Source: Selenomonas timonae
GTDB lineage: Bacteria; Bacillota; Negativicutes; Selenomonadales; Selenomonadaceae
DNA: 64,000 nt
Reading direction: 5' to 3'
Assembly (NCBI RefSeq): GCF_014250475.1
Contig: NZ_CP060204.1
Span: 1,625,001-1,689,000, forward strand
The notes beneath the pieces were generated by a model. It was not told the DNA's origin, made no database searches, and saw only the letters and a program-made list of their open reading frames with translations. The translations under genes were made by a program, and so were the position numbers. Below, in pieces: positions 5,257-13,915 of this stretch (the stretch's first letter is position 1; each line of letters starts with the position of its first letter).

Positions 5257-7878
5257 TTGCGGAAACTGACGGATTACAAGCCGACGAGGTTCATGGCAGA
5301 GGACGCACACTATGACAAAGCCGCTGCGGACTATGCCGTCGGCTTCATCGAGTGCCTGTGCCATACGAAGGGGACGTGGGCAGGAAAGCCCTTCGAGCTG
5401 ATCGACTGGCAGGAGCGCATTATCCGAGACATTTTCGGAATTTTGAAACCGAACGGCTATCGGCAGTTCAACACGGCGTATGTTGAGATTCCCAAGAAAC
5501 AAGGAAAACAGCTTACTCTTGATACGAAAATCCCCACACCCGAGGGATTTACCACAATGGGCGATATTCGCGTCGGAGATACCGTTTTTGACGAAAACGG
5601 ACAGCCCTGCCGTGTTGTTGCAAAGAGCGATGTGGATGACACCGAGCAAGCCTATCGGCTGACTTTTCGTGACGGCTCGTCCATCGTCGCAGGGGAACGG
5701 CATCTCTGGAATGTGGAGCACATCATCGGCGAGCCGCGATCCATGCTTTGGACAACGGGTGAAATCTACAGCCGAACGATGAGGTACAGAGAAAAATATC
5801 GGGATAACGAGAAGGAGGCACGCCGTTCCATTATCCGAATCCCTGTGGCAAAATCGCTGAATCTCGCAGAGTGTGATCTTCCTGTTGATCCGTATCTTTA
5901 CGGATACTGGATCGGCAACGGATGTGCCACAAAGCCCGAAATTACTATCTGCGATAAGGACGTACAGGCGGTCACACAGAGTGTGCCGTATGCTCCATAC
6001 AACAGCATTCCTCAGCCGGGAAGTGTGCGCGTGTACTATGAGGAACTAAAGAGCATCCTCGTTCCGACATTCCGAGATAAGGTTATCCCAGTCGCATATC
6101 TAAGAGCCTCGGAGCGTCAGCGTTGGGAACTCTTGCAAGGTCTGATGGATTCTGACGGGTGCATCGGGAATCGGAAGGCGCAGAGCGTCTACGTCAGCAC
6201 CATCAAACAGCTTGCCGAATCGGTACGCGAACTCTTGTGGAGTCTCGGCATCAAGAATGCCATGACAGAAGCACCGTCTACGCGATGCGGAAAGCCGACA
6301 GGGGAAACCCTCTACATCATACGGTTCACTACATTTGACGATCAACCAACATCAAAACTGCATCGGAAAATCTGCCGGAAACGGGAGCGGGTTAAAGAAA
6401 CTCGCTCCTGTTTTCATTATCTGGCAGACATCGTGTCGCTCTCAGAGCGAGTCCCCATGCAGTGCATTCAAGTGGATAGTGCAAGTCACTGCTATCTGGT
6501 AGGGGAATCCTTCGTGCCAACGCACAACAGCGAACTCGCCGCCGCTGTCGCACTCCTCCTTTGTTGCGGCGATGGGGAGGAGCGAGCCGAGGTGTATGGC
6601 TGTGCTGCCGATCGTCAACAGGCGAGCATCGTGTTCGAGGTCGCAGCAGACATGGTGCGTATGTGTCCCGCCCTCAGCAAGCGAGTGAAGATCCTTGCCT
6701 CCCAGAAGCGGATGGTATATCTGCCGACGAACAGCTTCTATCAGGTGCTTTCGGCAGAGGCATATTCAAAGCACGGCTTCAACATTCACGGCGTGGTATT
6801 TGATGAGCTGCACACGCAGCCGAACCGCAAGCTCTTTGACGTTATGACGAAAGGCTCCGGCGATGCGCGAATGCAGCCGCTTTACTTCCTTATCACCACG
6901 GCAGGAACGGATATGCAGTCCATCTGCTACGAGACACATCAGAAAGCAGTGGATATTCTGGAAGGGCGAAAGATTGATTCGACCTTCTATCCCGTGATCT
7001 ACGGAGCGAAGGAAGATGAGGACTGGACAGACCCGGAGGTTTGGAAACGGTCGAATCCGTCGCTTGGTATCACAGTCGGCATCGACAAGGTACAGGCGGC
7101 TTGCGACTCTGCACGGCAGAATCCAGCCGAGGAGAACAGCTTCCGTCAGCTTCGACTGAACCAATGGGTGAAGCAGTCCGTGCGGTGGATGCCGATGGAC
7201 AAGTGGGATAGCTGTGACGCCCATGTTGACGCTGAGTCCTTAGAGGGCTGTGTCTGCTACGGCGGTCTTGACCTTTCCTCTACGATGGACATTACGGCGT
7301 TTGTCCTCGTGTTCCCTCCGACGGAGGAGGATGAGCCGTTTGCCGTGCTTCCGTATTTCTGGATTCCCGAGGAGAACATCGACCTTCGTGTGCGGCGTGA
7401 CCATGTGCCGTATGACGTGTGGGAGAGACAGGGCTACGTACAAACGACAGAGGGGAATGTCGTGCATTACGGATTCATCGAGGCGTTCATTGAGAAACTT
7501 GGCGAGAAGTACAACATTCGCGAGATTGCCTTCGACCGATGGGGTGCAGTGCAGATGGTGCAGAACCTCGAGGGGATGGGCTTCACCGTTGTTCCATTCG
7601 GTCAGGGCTTCAAGGATATGAGTCCGCCGACCAAGGAGCTGATGAAGCTGACCTTGGAAAAGAAAATAGCGCACGGCGGGCATCCCGTCATGCGCTGGAT
7701 GGCAGACAACATCTTCATTCGCACCGACCCTGCGGGGAACATCAAGGCAGATAAGGAGAAGTCCACCGAGAAGATCGACGGCGTGATTGCGCTCATCATG
7801 GCTCTGGATCGTGCGATCCGCTGCGGGAATGATACCTCGGAATCGGTGTACGAGAGTCGGGGGATGTGGGTGTTTTAG
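5257..7878 (+). CDS. Terminase large subunit with full-length class 3 intein (prophage A)
   Basis: 873-residue precursor; removing the 340-residue intein (85-424) leaves a 533-residue terminase, a normal length. Terminase is the ATPase-nuclease that packages DNA into the prohead. The Walker A motif is split by the intein: PKKQGK before it and SELAAAVALLLC after it. Downstream are AEVYGCAADRQQASIVFEVA, the Walker B region VVFDELHTQPN and the nuclease domain (YGGLDLSSTMDITAF, then AFDRWGA). Without splicing the P-loop cannot form, so packaging should depend on splicing. The TTG start is chosen because GGGGGTG lies about 7 bases upstream and the conserved MRKLTDYKPT begins there. Confidence 0.92.
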   Translation: MRKLTDYKPTRFMAEDAHYDKAAADYAVGFIECLCHTKGTWAGKPFELIDWQERIIRDIFGILKPNGYRQFNTAYVEIPKKQGKQLTLDTKIPTPEGFTTMGDIRVGDTVFDENGQPCRVVAKSDVDDTEQAYRLTFRDGSSIVAGERHLWNVEHIIGEPRSMLWTTGEIYSRTMRYREKYRDNEKEARRSIIRIPVAKSLNLAECDLPVDPYLYGYWIGNGCATKPEITICDKDVQAVTQSVPYAPYNSIPQPGSVRVYYEELKSILVPTFRDKVIPVAYLRASERQRWELLQGLMDSDGCIGNRKAQSVYVSTIKQLAESVRELLWSLGIKNAMTEAPSTRCGKPTGETLYIIRFTTFDDQPTSKLHRKICRKRERVKETRSCFHYLADIVSLSERVPMQCIQVDSASHCYLVGESFVPTHNSELAAAVALLLCCGDGEERAEVYGCAADRQQASIVFEVAADMVRMCPALSKRVKILASQKRMVYLPTNSFYQVLSAEAYSKHGFNIHGVVFDELHTQPNRKLFDVMTKGSGDARMQPLYFLITTAGTDMQSICYETHQKAVDILEGRKIDSTFYPVIYGAKEDEDWTDPEVWKRSNPSLGITVGIDKVQAACDSARQNPAEENSFRQLRLNQWVKQSVRWMPMDKWDSCDAHVDAESLEGCVCYGGLDLSSTMDITAFVLVFPPTEEDEPFAVLPYFWIPEENIDLRVRRDHVPYDVWERQGYVQTTEGNVVHYGFIEAFIEKLGEKYNIREIAFDRWGAVQMVQNLEGMGFTVVPFGQGFKDMSPPTKELMKLTLEKKIAHGGHPVMRWMADNIFIRTDPAGNIKADKEKSTEKIDGVIALIMALDRAIRCGNDTSESVYESRGMWVF
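5509..6528 (+). other. Class 3 intein coding segment, full length
   Basis: 340 residues inserted between Lys and Ser of the terminase P-loop. Position 1 is Gln, not Cys or Ser. Block A is QLTLDTKIPTPEGF. Block B has H65 and W67 (GERHLW). Block F has C319 (MQCIQVDS). Block G is VPTHN with T338, then Ser as +1. Trp-B12, Cys-F4 and Thr-G5 form the WCT triplet that defines class 3 inteins, which splice from the block F Cys (established for mycobacteriophage examples). It includes a LAGLIDADG endonuclease. Confidence 0.88.
5887..6399 (+). other. LAGLIDADG homing endonuclease domain within intein
   Basis: 171 codons absent from the prophage B intein. Two dodecapeptide-like motifs are visible: LYGYWIGNG and LLQGLMDSDG, each with an acidic or near-acidic catalytic position (the first has Asn where Asp is usual, the second has Asp). 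The domain would cut intein-free terminase genes to promote homing. Whether the first motif is still catalytic is uncertain. Confidence 0.8.
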
Positions 7879-7914
7879 GGCGATCGTATACACGCTTTAT
7901 CTTCACATATGGCC

Positions 7915-7943
7915 TTGCTATTTCTCGGATTATACGGGAATAT
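7915..7943 (+). promoter_or_regulatory. Repeated promoter-like element (cassette 3)
   Basis: TTGCTA, 17 bases, GAATAT, 51 bp before the ATG at 7994. Same layout at 63096 in prophage B. Confidence 0.6.
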
Positions 7944-7993
7944 ACACATACCGAAAGGGAAAACCGAAGGAGCCAGAAACGGAGGAAAAGAAA

Positions 7994-8320
7994 ATGAACA
8001 AGCAGGAAATCGCCAAGATCATCGAGAGCAAGGCTGCCGAGTACGGACTCAAGCTGCAGGAAAGCACGATGGGCTGGGCAAACGAGAGCAACCACGACAG
8101 CTACATCCGCATCGAGGTTCGCAAAGAGAGGGATTATGACAAGACGGATTGGGAAGCCCGCAAGGTTTTCTGGGACATCAAAGCCAACGCCGGCATTTGC
8201 CAGATGGGCGGAGATCCAACGCCGGAGGAACTTTTGAAAGCCGCCGACGAGATTGCGCGGGGCGCGAAATTCACAGCCGACATCAACAGCATGGAGCTTT
8301 CCTGCATCGAAATCTTCTAA
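7994..8320 (+). CDS. Conserved small phage protein, accessory cassette 3 (prophage A)
   Basis: 108 residues, not recognised. It begins with a helix (KQEIAKIIESKAAEYG) followed by a beta-rich middle (SYIRIEVRKERDYDK) and a helical end (PEELLKAADEIARG). Acidic overall, soluble, no signal peptide. The ATG follows GGAGGAAAAG. It lies between large terminase and portal, genes normally adjacent in HK97-like phages, and has its own promoter-like element upstream and a strong hairpin downstream. Copy in prophage B at 63175-63501. Confidence 0.7.
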   Translation: MNKQEIAKIIESKAAEYGLKLQESTMGWANESNHDSYIRIEVRKERDYDKTDWEARKVFWDIKANAGICQMGGDPTPEELLKAADEIARGAKFTADINSMELSCIEIF

Positions 8321-8332
8321 GCTGAAACTACG

Positions 8333-8360
8333 GAGCACCGCTCGAAAGGGCGGTGCTCTT
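8333..8360 (+). terminator. Hairpin closing cassette 3
   Basis: GAGCACCGC pairs perfectly with GCGGTGCTC (9 bp, 8-base loop). The following tail is only moderately T-rich. Prophage B has one G-T change in the stem. Confidence 0.6.
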
Positions 8361-8418
8361 GCTCTCATCATCTTCTGTGGTAAGGCTTTTTCATACCGTT
8401 TTGGAAATGGAGGTTTCC

Positions 8419-9648
8419 ATGAACTTCTTCACAAAACTCTTTCGTTCGCGGGACAAGCCCACAAATCACCTCGGTGGCTTGTCCTTTTTGTTCGGGCAGA
8501 CGGCGGCAGGAAAGGCGGTCAACGAACGGACGGCAATGCAGACGACGGCAGTCTATGCCTGTGTCCGCATCCTCGCAGAATCCATCGCAGGGCTGCCGCT
8601 TCACGTCTATGTCTACCAAGGGCAGGGCAAGGAGCGCGTGCCGGAGCACCCGTTGTATTTTCTGCTCCACGATGCGCCAAATCCCGAGATGACGAGTTTT
8701 GTCTTTCGTGAGACGCTTATGGCGCATCTCCTCCTGTGGGGGAATGCCTACGCACAAATTTTGCGGGATGGCAGAGGGCGTGTTCTCGGACTTTATCCGC
8801 TCCTCCCGGATAAGATGGAGGTCAGCCGCGACAGCCGCACGGGGGAACTCTACTACACCTATACGCGAAGCACGGAGGAGAATCCGAATTTTGCGGACAA
8901 GGGGCAGATTCGTCTGCGCCCTGAGGATGTGCTTCACATTCCGGGACTCGGCTTCGATGGTCTGGTTGGCTACAGTCCAATCGCTATGGCAAAGAACGCC
9001 ATCGGGATCGCGCTTGCAACGGAGGAATACGGTGCGGCATTCTTCAAGAACGGAGCGCGTCCGGGTGGCGTACTCGAACATCCGGGTGTCCTCAAAGACC
9101 CGTCGAAGCTCCGTGAGAGTTGGCACGCCGTTTACGGCGGCACGATGAACACGGGCAGGATTGCTGTTCTTGAGGAAGGTGTAAAGTATCAGCAGATTGC
9201 CATTCCACCCGAGGAGGCGCAGTTCCTAGAGACGAGGAAGTTCCAGATCGACGAGATCGCACGGCTCTATCGTGTGCCGCCGCATATGGTAGGAGACTTG
9301 GAGAAATCCTCATTTTCCAATATCGAGCAGCAGTCGCTTGAGTTCGTCAAATACACTTTGAATCCGTGGGTGGTTCGTTGGGAGCAGTCGCTTCAAAAGG
9401 CTCTGCTGACGGACAAGGAGCGGAAGGACTACTTCATCCGCTTCAATGTGGACGGGCTTCTGCGCGGAGATTACAAGAGCCGTATGGAGGGCTATGCCAT
9501 CGGGCGGCAGAACGGATGGCTCTCGGCGAACGACATCCGCAGTCTTGAGGACATGAACCCCATCGAAGCGGACGAGGGTGGCGATCTCTATCTCATCAAC
9601 GGGAATATGACGAAACTGAGGGACGCAGGGCTGTTTGCCGCTAGGTAG
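8419..9648 (+). CDS. Portal protein, HK97 family (prophage A)
   Basis: 409 residues. Forms the dodecameric ring at the capsid vertex through which DNA enters and leaves. Family features: VNERTAMQTTAVYACVRI near residue 40, GLPLHVY, LLLWGNAYAQI near 100, GLVGYSPI near 180, and the crown/stem segment with ETRKFQIDEIARLYRVPPH near 280. The ATG follows GGAGG with 7-base spacing. It opens the head operon and ends 13 bp before the protease gene. Confidence 0.95.
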   Translation: MNFFTKLFRSRDKPTNHLGGLSFLFGQTAAGKAVNERTAMQTTAVYACVRILAESIAGLPLHVYVYQGQGKERVPEHPLYFLLHDAPNPEMTSFVFRETLMAHLLLWGNAYAQILRDGRGRVLGLYPLLPDKMEVSRDSRTGELYYTYTRSTEENPNFADKGQIRLRPEDVLHIPGLGFDGLVGYSPIAMAKNAIGIALATEEYGAAFFKNGARPGGVLEHPGVLKDPSKLRESWHAVYGGTMNTGRIAVLEEGVKYQQIAIPPEEAQFLETRKFQIDEIARLYRVPPHMVGDLEKSSFSNIEQQSLEFVKYTLNPWVVRWEQSLQKALLTDKERKDYFIRFNVDGLLRGDYKSRMEGYAIGRQNGWLSANDIRSLEDMNPIEADEGGDLYLINGNMTKLRDAGLFAAR

Positions 9649-9661
9649 AAGGGAGAAAGCG

Positions 9662-10357
9662 ATGAAGCGTAAATTTTGGAACTGGGTACGGAACGAAGGA
9701 GAGAAGCGAATCTTGCTTCTGGACGGTGAAATCTCAGATGAAACATGGTGGGGCGATGAGGTCACACCTCAGATGTTCCGCTCTGAGCTGAACGCCACCG
9801 AGGGAGATATTGACCTCTGGATCAACTCACCGGGCGGCGACTGTTATGCAGCGGCACAGATCTACAATATGCTGATGGAATATCCCGGCGAGGTCACGGT
9901 CAAGATTGACGGGATTGCCGCTTCCGCCGCATCCGTCGTTGCGATGGCAGGATCGACCGTCGAGATTTCTCCTCTAGGTTTGTTGATGCTGCATAATCCG
10001 ATGACCGTTTCTATCGGAGACACGCACGAGATGGAGCGGACAATTACGTTCCTCTCTGAAATCAAGGAGAGCATTATCAATGCCTACGAACTCAAGACGG
10101 GACTTTCCCGTGCGAAGATTTCACGTCTCATGGATGCCGAGACATGGATGAATGCAAAGAAAGCAGTGGAACTTGGGTTTGCGGATTCCGTTCTCTATGA
10201 GAATAGGGAACATCTCACAAGTGCTGCGGCGGACGGGCTGATCTTCTCCCGCGCCGCCGTCACGAACTCTCTGCTCTCGAAATTCGGGCAGGGGACACAA
10301 ACAAATAATGTCGATGCAGAGCCGATCAAACGACGGCTCTTTTCTATTTCACATTAA
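9662..10357 (+). CDS. Head maturation protease, ClpP-like
   Basis: 231 residues of the S14 (ClpP-like) family used by many HK97-like phages to cleave scaffold or capsid precursors. Nucleophile S88 lies in GIAAS, catalytic H111 in MLHNP, and INSPGGDCYAAAQI near residue 55 is the oxyanion-side glycine loop. The protease lies between portal and capsid, as usual. The C-terminal 50 residues are not conserved in ClpP and may bind capsid. ATG at 9662 follows AGGGAG. Confidence 0.93.
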   Translation: MKRKFWNWVRNEGEKRILLLDGEISDETWWGDEVTPQMFRSELNATEGDIDLWINSPGGDCYAAAQIYNMLMEYPGEVTVKIDGIAASAASVVAMAGSTVEISPLGLLMLHNPMTVSIGDTHEMERTITFLSEIKESIINAYELKTGLSRAKISRLMDAETWMNAKKAVELGFADSVLYENREHLTSAAADGLIFSRAAVTNSLLSKFGQGTQTNNVDAEPIKRRLFSISH

Positions 10358-10373
10358 CGGAGGGAAAAAGATC

Positions 10374-11549
10374 ATGGATAAGATCATGGCAATGCGCGAG
10401 AAGCGTGCAGAAATGTGGGAACAGGCAAAGCAGTTTCTGGATTCTCACGAAAAGGACGGGCATCTTACAGCCGAAGATGCCAAGGCGTATGAGCAGATGG
10501 AGAACGAGGTACTCGCGCTTGGCAAGGACATCGAGCGCATAGAGCGTCAGGCGATTCTTGACGCGCAGCTTGCAAAGCCTGTAACGGCAGCAATCACCAA
10601 CACTCCGGGGGCTGCGTTCAATGCAGAAAAGACGGGGCGTGCAAGCGAGGCATACCGCTCTGCGATGCTCAAAGCTCTCCGTACGAACTTTCGGCAGGTG
10701 GAGAACGTCCTGCAGGAGGGGACGGATGCCAGCGGAGGCTATCTCGTTCCCGAGGAATATGACAAACGTCTCATCGACGTACTCAGCGAAGAGAATGTCC
10801 TGCGTCCGCTTGCGACGGTTATCACCACGAGCGGCGAACACAAGATCAACATTGCCGCCACCAAACCTGCGGCATCGTGGATCGAGGAGGGAGCTGCGCT
10901 TACCTTCGGCGACGCGACCTTTGACCAGATTGTTCTCGACGCACACAAGCTCCACGTCGCGGTCAAGGTGACGGAAGAGCTTCTCTACGACAACGCCTTC
11001 AACATTGAGAGCTATCTCATCGAGCAGTTCGGCAAGGCTCTCGGCAACGCAGAGGAGGATGCATTCCTGAGCGGCGACGGCACGCACAAGCCGAAGGGAC
11101 TTCTCACCTCGGCAAAGACATCCGTCACCACGGCGGCGGCAGACATCAAGGCGGACGAACTCGTGACGCTCGTCTACAGTCTCAAGCGTCCCTACCGCAA
11201 GAATGCGGCGTTCATCGTCAACGACCAGACGCTTGCAAGTATCCGAAAGCTCAAGGATGCCAACGGTGCATATTTTTGGCAGCCATCGTACCAGATGGGT
11301 GAACCAGACCGTCTGCTCGGCTACCCCGTCTACTCCTCGGCGTATATGCCCGCTGTCGAGGCGGGAAAGATCGTCATCGCATTCGGCGATTACTCCTACT
11401 ACAACATCGGCGACCGTGGGACACGTTCCCTGCAGGAACTCAAGGAGCTGTTTGCAGGCAACGGCATGGTCGGCTACGTCATGAAGGAGCGTGTAGACGG
11501 CAAACTCGTCCTCGAGGAAGCCGTGCAGACGCTCAAGATGAAGGGCTGA
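10374..11549 (+). CDS. Major capsid protein, HK97 gp5 family
   Basis: 391 residues. Residues 1-95 are a charged, coiled-coil-prone delta domain (AMREKRAEMWEQAKQFL, then EQMENEVLALGKDIERIE) that serves as built-in scaffold and is removed by the protease. The mature shell domain starts about residue 110, with NVLQEGTDASGGYLVPEEY and then IAATKPAASWIEEGA. The cleavage point cannot be fixed by eye. GGAGGGA precedes the ATG. Its stop overlaps the alternative ATG of the next frame. Confidence 0.95.
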   Translation: MDKIMAMREKRAEMWEQAKQFLDSHEKDGHLTAEDAKAYEQMENEVLALGKDIERIERQAILDAQLAKPVTAAITNTPGAAFNAEKTGRASEAYRSAMLKALRTNFRQVENVLQEGTDASGGYLVPEEYDKRLIDVLSEENVLRPLATVITTSGEHKINIAATKPAASWIEEGAALTFGDATFDQIVLDAHKLHVAVKVTEELLYDNAFNIESYLIEQFGKALGNAEEDAFLSGDGTHKPKGLLTSAKTSVTTAAADIKADELVTLVYSLKRPYRKNAAFIVNDQTLASIRKLKDANGAYFWQPSYQMGEPDRLLGYPVYSSAYMPAVEAGKIVIAFGDYSYYNIGDRGTRSLQELKELFAGNGMVGYVMKERVDGKLVLEEAVQTLKMKG

Positions 11550-11623
11550 TGTATGGAAGCGCTGATAAATTCAGCACCAATTTGACGGACTTTAGTTTTG
11601 CGGCAAAGAGGGGAGGTGGTTCT

Positions 11624-11899
11624 ATGCTTGTGCCACTTGCAGCAGTCAAGCAGTATCTGCGTGTAGATACCGACGATGAGGACGATCTCCTCATGCACTT
11701 TACGGAAACGGCAGAACAGATTTGTACGGCTCTCCTGCGTGTGAAGAAGCTGTCCAAGGTCGAAGATCAGGCAATCGTGCGTGTCGCGGTGCTCTATGCC
11801 GTGTCCTATCTCTATGAACATCGGGAGGAAGCGGATCACAGAGGGCTTGCGCTGACGCTTCGCTCCTTGCTTTTCGGTGTACGGAAGGAGGACTTTTAG
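11624..11899 (+). CDS. Head-tail connector, gp6-like
   Basis: 91 residues: MLVPLAAVKQYLRVDTDDED, then helices ending in AVLYAVSYLYEHREE. This matches the all-helical HK97 gp6-like adaptor family that docks under the portal. The start at 11624 is preferred over 11549 because GGGAGGTGG lies 6 bases upstream and homologous proteins begin at this Val-Pro-Leu segment. It ends one base before the next gene. Confidence 0.85.
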   Translation: MLVPLAAVKQYLRVDTDDEDDLLMHFTETAEQICTALLRVKKLSKVEDQAIVRVAVLYAVSYLYEHREEADHRGLALTLRSLLFGVRKEDF

Positions 11900-12238
11900 G
11901 TGAGAGTGTCCATGAGCGAACTGCGTCATCGAATCACTTTCCTGCGTCCCGTCACGGATACGGACGATGAGGGAAATATCCTCGCGCAAACAACACAGGA
12001 AGTCGGGAAAGCATGGGCACTCGTTCTGCCCTTTGCGGCAAAAATCTCCGACGGATATGCGGAGAAGGTGCAGGAGGTGGATTACCGCATCGTCATTCGT
12101 TATTGCAAAGATGTAAAAGTGACGGATCGTATTCGTTGGGGTGACAAAACGCTCACACCAATCGCGCCGCCGTATCCGCTTGGAGGGAAGAAGCGATGGC
12201 TCGTGATGGAATGCAGGGAGTTGGTGGAAGATGGCTAG
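11900..12238 (+). CDS. Head-tail joining protein (stopper)
   Basis: 112 residues, beta-rich, with SELRHRITFLRPVTDTDDEG at the start of the conserved part and VDYRIVIRYCKDV near residue 65. These are features of the SPP1 gp16/HK97 gp7-like head-closure family. The start is GTG at 11900, 6 bases after GGAGGAC; ATG at 11912 is an alternative. Overlaps the next gene by 8 bp. Confidence 0.85.
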   Translation: MRVSMSELRHRITFLRPVTDTDDEGNILAQTTQEVGKAWALVLPFAAKISDGYAEKVQEVDYRIVIRYCKDVKVTDRIRWGDKTLTPIAPPYPLGGKKRWLVMECRELVEDG

Positions 12239-12629
12239 ATATAGAGGTTTCGTCTCTGCCGAGAAGATCCTTTCGGAACTCGGCGCGGAGGCAACGACTG
12301 CGGCAAAGGAAGCCCTTGCGCATGGCGCGGACGATGTGGTCGCAGAGGCAAAGAACCGCTGTCCTGTCTATACGGGAACAGATAAGCGCGTGGTAAAGGG
12401 CGCACTCCGTGACTCAATCCATAAGCGACTGCGCAGGAAGGACGGTTCTGTTTGGCGCATAGCGGCAGATGCAGCGTCTCAGGATGGCGTATTCTACGGC
12501 GTGCTCGTTGAGTTCAGCCCACGTATTAACAAGCCGTTCCTCTATCCCGCGCTCGATGCCAAGAAGGACGGTATTCGTTCTGCCATCGTCGATGCTGTGC
12601 GTACGGCGATTCGGAGGAGGGGAAAATGA
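12231..12629 (+). CDS. HK97 gp10-like tail/neck protein
   Basis: 132 residues with the family pattern: an N-terminal helix rich in Ala/Glu (SELGAEATTAAKEALAHG), AEAKNRCPVYTG, TGTDKRVVKGALRDS, and a C-terminal YGVLVEFS block followed by KPFLYPALDAKK. HK97 gp10-like proteins join the tail to the head-closure ring. Overlaps both neighbours, consistent with a tightly coupled operon. Confidence 0.87.
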   Translation: MARYRGFVSAEKILSELGAEATTAAKEALAHGADDVVAEAKNRCPVYTGTDKRVVKGALRDSIHKRLRRKDGSVWRIAADAASQDGVFYGVLVEFSPRINKPFLYPALDAKKDGIRSAIVDAVRTAIRRRGK

Positions 12630-12988
12630 GTGTTGCCAAGATGGTGTATCAGGCACTTGTGCGCTCCAAGGAGCTGACGCAGCTTCTCGCGCATGGAAAG
12701 AAGAGCATCTACCACGGGCGCAGTCCCAATGCGGGGACGTATCCGATTCTCGTTTACTCCGTCATTTCCGACGTTCCCGCGCTCTCGGCAGACGGTGCGG
12801 AGTTGGAACGCCGAATCACGGTGCGTATCCATATTCTGACGAAGGATGGTAGATTCGGAGAGATTCATCACGCCGTGCAGAACGCGCTTTTGCCACTCGA
12901 CTTTGTCCGTGCGCAGACGCAGGAACTGACAGAGAAAGATATTTTCGTGGAAATCACAGATTACAGAACAGCAGTGGAGGGAGAATAA
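12626..12988 (+). CDS. Tail terminator-like protein (DUF3168 type)
   Basis: 120 residues. MVYQALVRSKELTQLLA, then YPILVYSVISDVPALSADG and ITVRIHILTKDGR follow the pattern of the DUF3168/tail-completion proteins that cap the tail tube at the head-proximal end. Assignment rests on pattern, length and position between gp10-like and tail tube genes. Its ATG overlaps the previous stop (ATGA). Confidence 0.75.
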   Translation: MSVAKMVYQALVRSKELTQLLAHGKKSIYHGRSPNAGTYPILVYSVISDVPALSADGAELERRITVRIHILTKDGRFGEIHHAVQNALLPLDFVRAQTQELTEKDIFVEITDYRTAVEGE

Positions 12989-12989
12989 A

Positions 12990-13589
12990 ATGCCAAGTCC
13001 AACACCAACAGCAAAGCCCGCAGGGAATCTTACAAGCGGACAGTTCATCAACATCCAGAAACTTCATATCGCGAAGATGCTCACCGATGTGCCAGGAGGA
13101 GCAGCGACCTACGAGGCTCCGATTCCCCTTGGGAAACTGCTCCGTAAGGTGGACATCAAGCCGCAGACGAATCAGGCGGAGCTTTTCGCGGACGGACAGT
13201 CCGTAGACACAGCATCCAACACCGCATCTTACGACCTTACCTTCGACACTACCGCATTGCCGCTCGAATATACGGCTTACCTTTTGGGGCACAGTATCGA
13301 GAACGGTGTGATGAAGGCGGGTAAGGATGATGTCGCACCATACTTTGCCGTCCTCTTCCAGTCAGACAAGCGCAACGGGAAGAAACGGTTCACTAAATTC
13401 TACAAAGTCCAATTCACGGAACCCTCGGAGAGCGGCAACTCGAAGCAGGAGAGCATTCAGTTCGATACGCCGACGCTGACGGCAAAGGCAATCTACCGTC
13501 TCTCGGACGGACTGTCCTACGCAAAGGCAGACGAGGAGGCGGCGGGCTTTGCCGCTGAGACGGGAACGAAGTGGTACGAGCAGGTCTGA
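12990..13589 (+). CDS. Major tail protein (phi13-type)
   Basis: 199 residues, beta-rich with a short charged linker near the C terminus. KLHIAKMLTDVPGGAATYE and ADGQSVDTASNTASYDLTF fit phage tail tube proteins of the phi13/TP901-1 group. The TPTLTAKAIYRLSDG end is characteristic. The tube protein polymerises around the tape measure. The gene is followed by the tail chaperone pair, the expected order. Confidence 0.88.
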   Translation: MPSPTPTAKPAGNLTSGQFINIQKLHIAKMLTDVPGGAATYEAPIPLGKLLRKVDIKPQTNQAELFADGQSVDTASNTASYDLTFDTTALPLEYTAYLLGHSIENGVMKAGKDDVAPYFAVLFQSDKRNGKKRFTKFYKVQFTEPSESGNSKQESIQFDTPTLTAKAIYRLSDGLSYAKADEEAAGFAAETGTKWYEQV

Positions 13590-13600
13590 GGGAGGTTACG

Positions 13601-13915
13601 ATGGATACACCGATACTGCATATTGCGGGCAAGGAGATCGTGCCGAATCCTCCGAAGATGAAGGTATGGCGCGAGTTCCTTGCTTTTTTTGATGCAGAGA
13701 AACAGGACATGGATCTTGAGGACTTTCTGGACGAGCACGTCCGTCTAATCGTTCTCGGCTTCGGACGTGAGGAAGTGACAAAGGAATCCGTGGAGGAGTA
13801 TGTCGATGTAGCGGACATTGTACCACTGACACGTGCGCTTTTCCGTTGGATTCAGTCACTGACCTTCTCCAAACTGGTAAACCTCCCAAACGGGGAAGCG
13901 GAGAAAGAGGTGTAG
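13601..13915 (+). CDS. Tail assembly chaperone, short form (gpG-like)
   Basis: 104 residues. Begins MDTPILHIAGKEIVPNPPKM, helical thereafter. Position between tail tube and tape measure genes and the overlapping downstream frame identify it as the short tail assembly chaperone, which coats the tape measure until tube assembly. A CCCAAAC slippery heptamer lies at 13885-13891 near its end. Confidence 0.85.
   Translation: MDTPILHIAGKEIVPNPPKMKVWREFLAFFDAEKQDMDLEDFLDEHVRLIVLGFGREEVTKESVEEYVDVADIVPLTRALFRWIQSLTFSKLVNLPNGEAEKEV

Noticed and set aside
5509-6528. Insertion in terminase as a separate free-standing endonuclease gene or frameshift
   Set aside because: It is in frame on both sides, has blocks A, B, F and G, and ends His-Asn before Ser, as an intein must.
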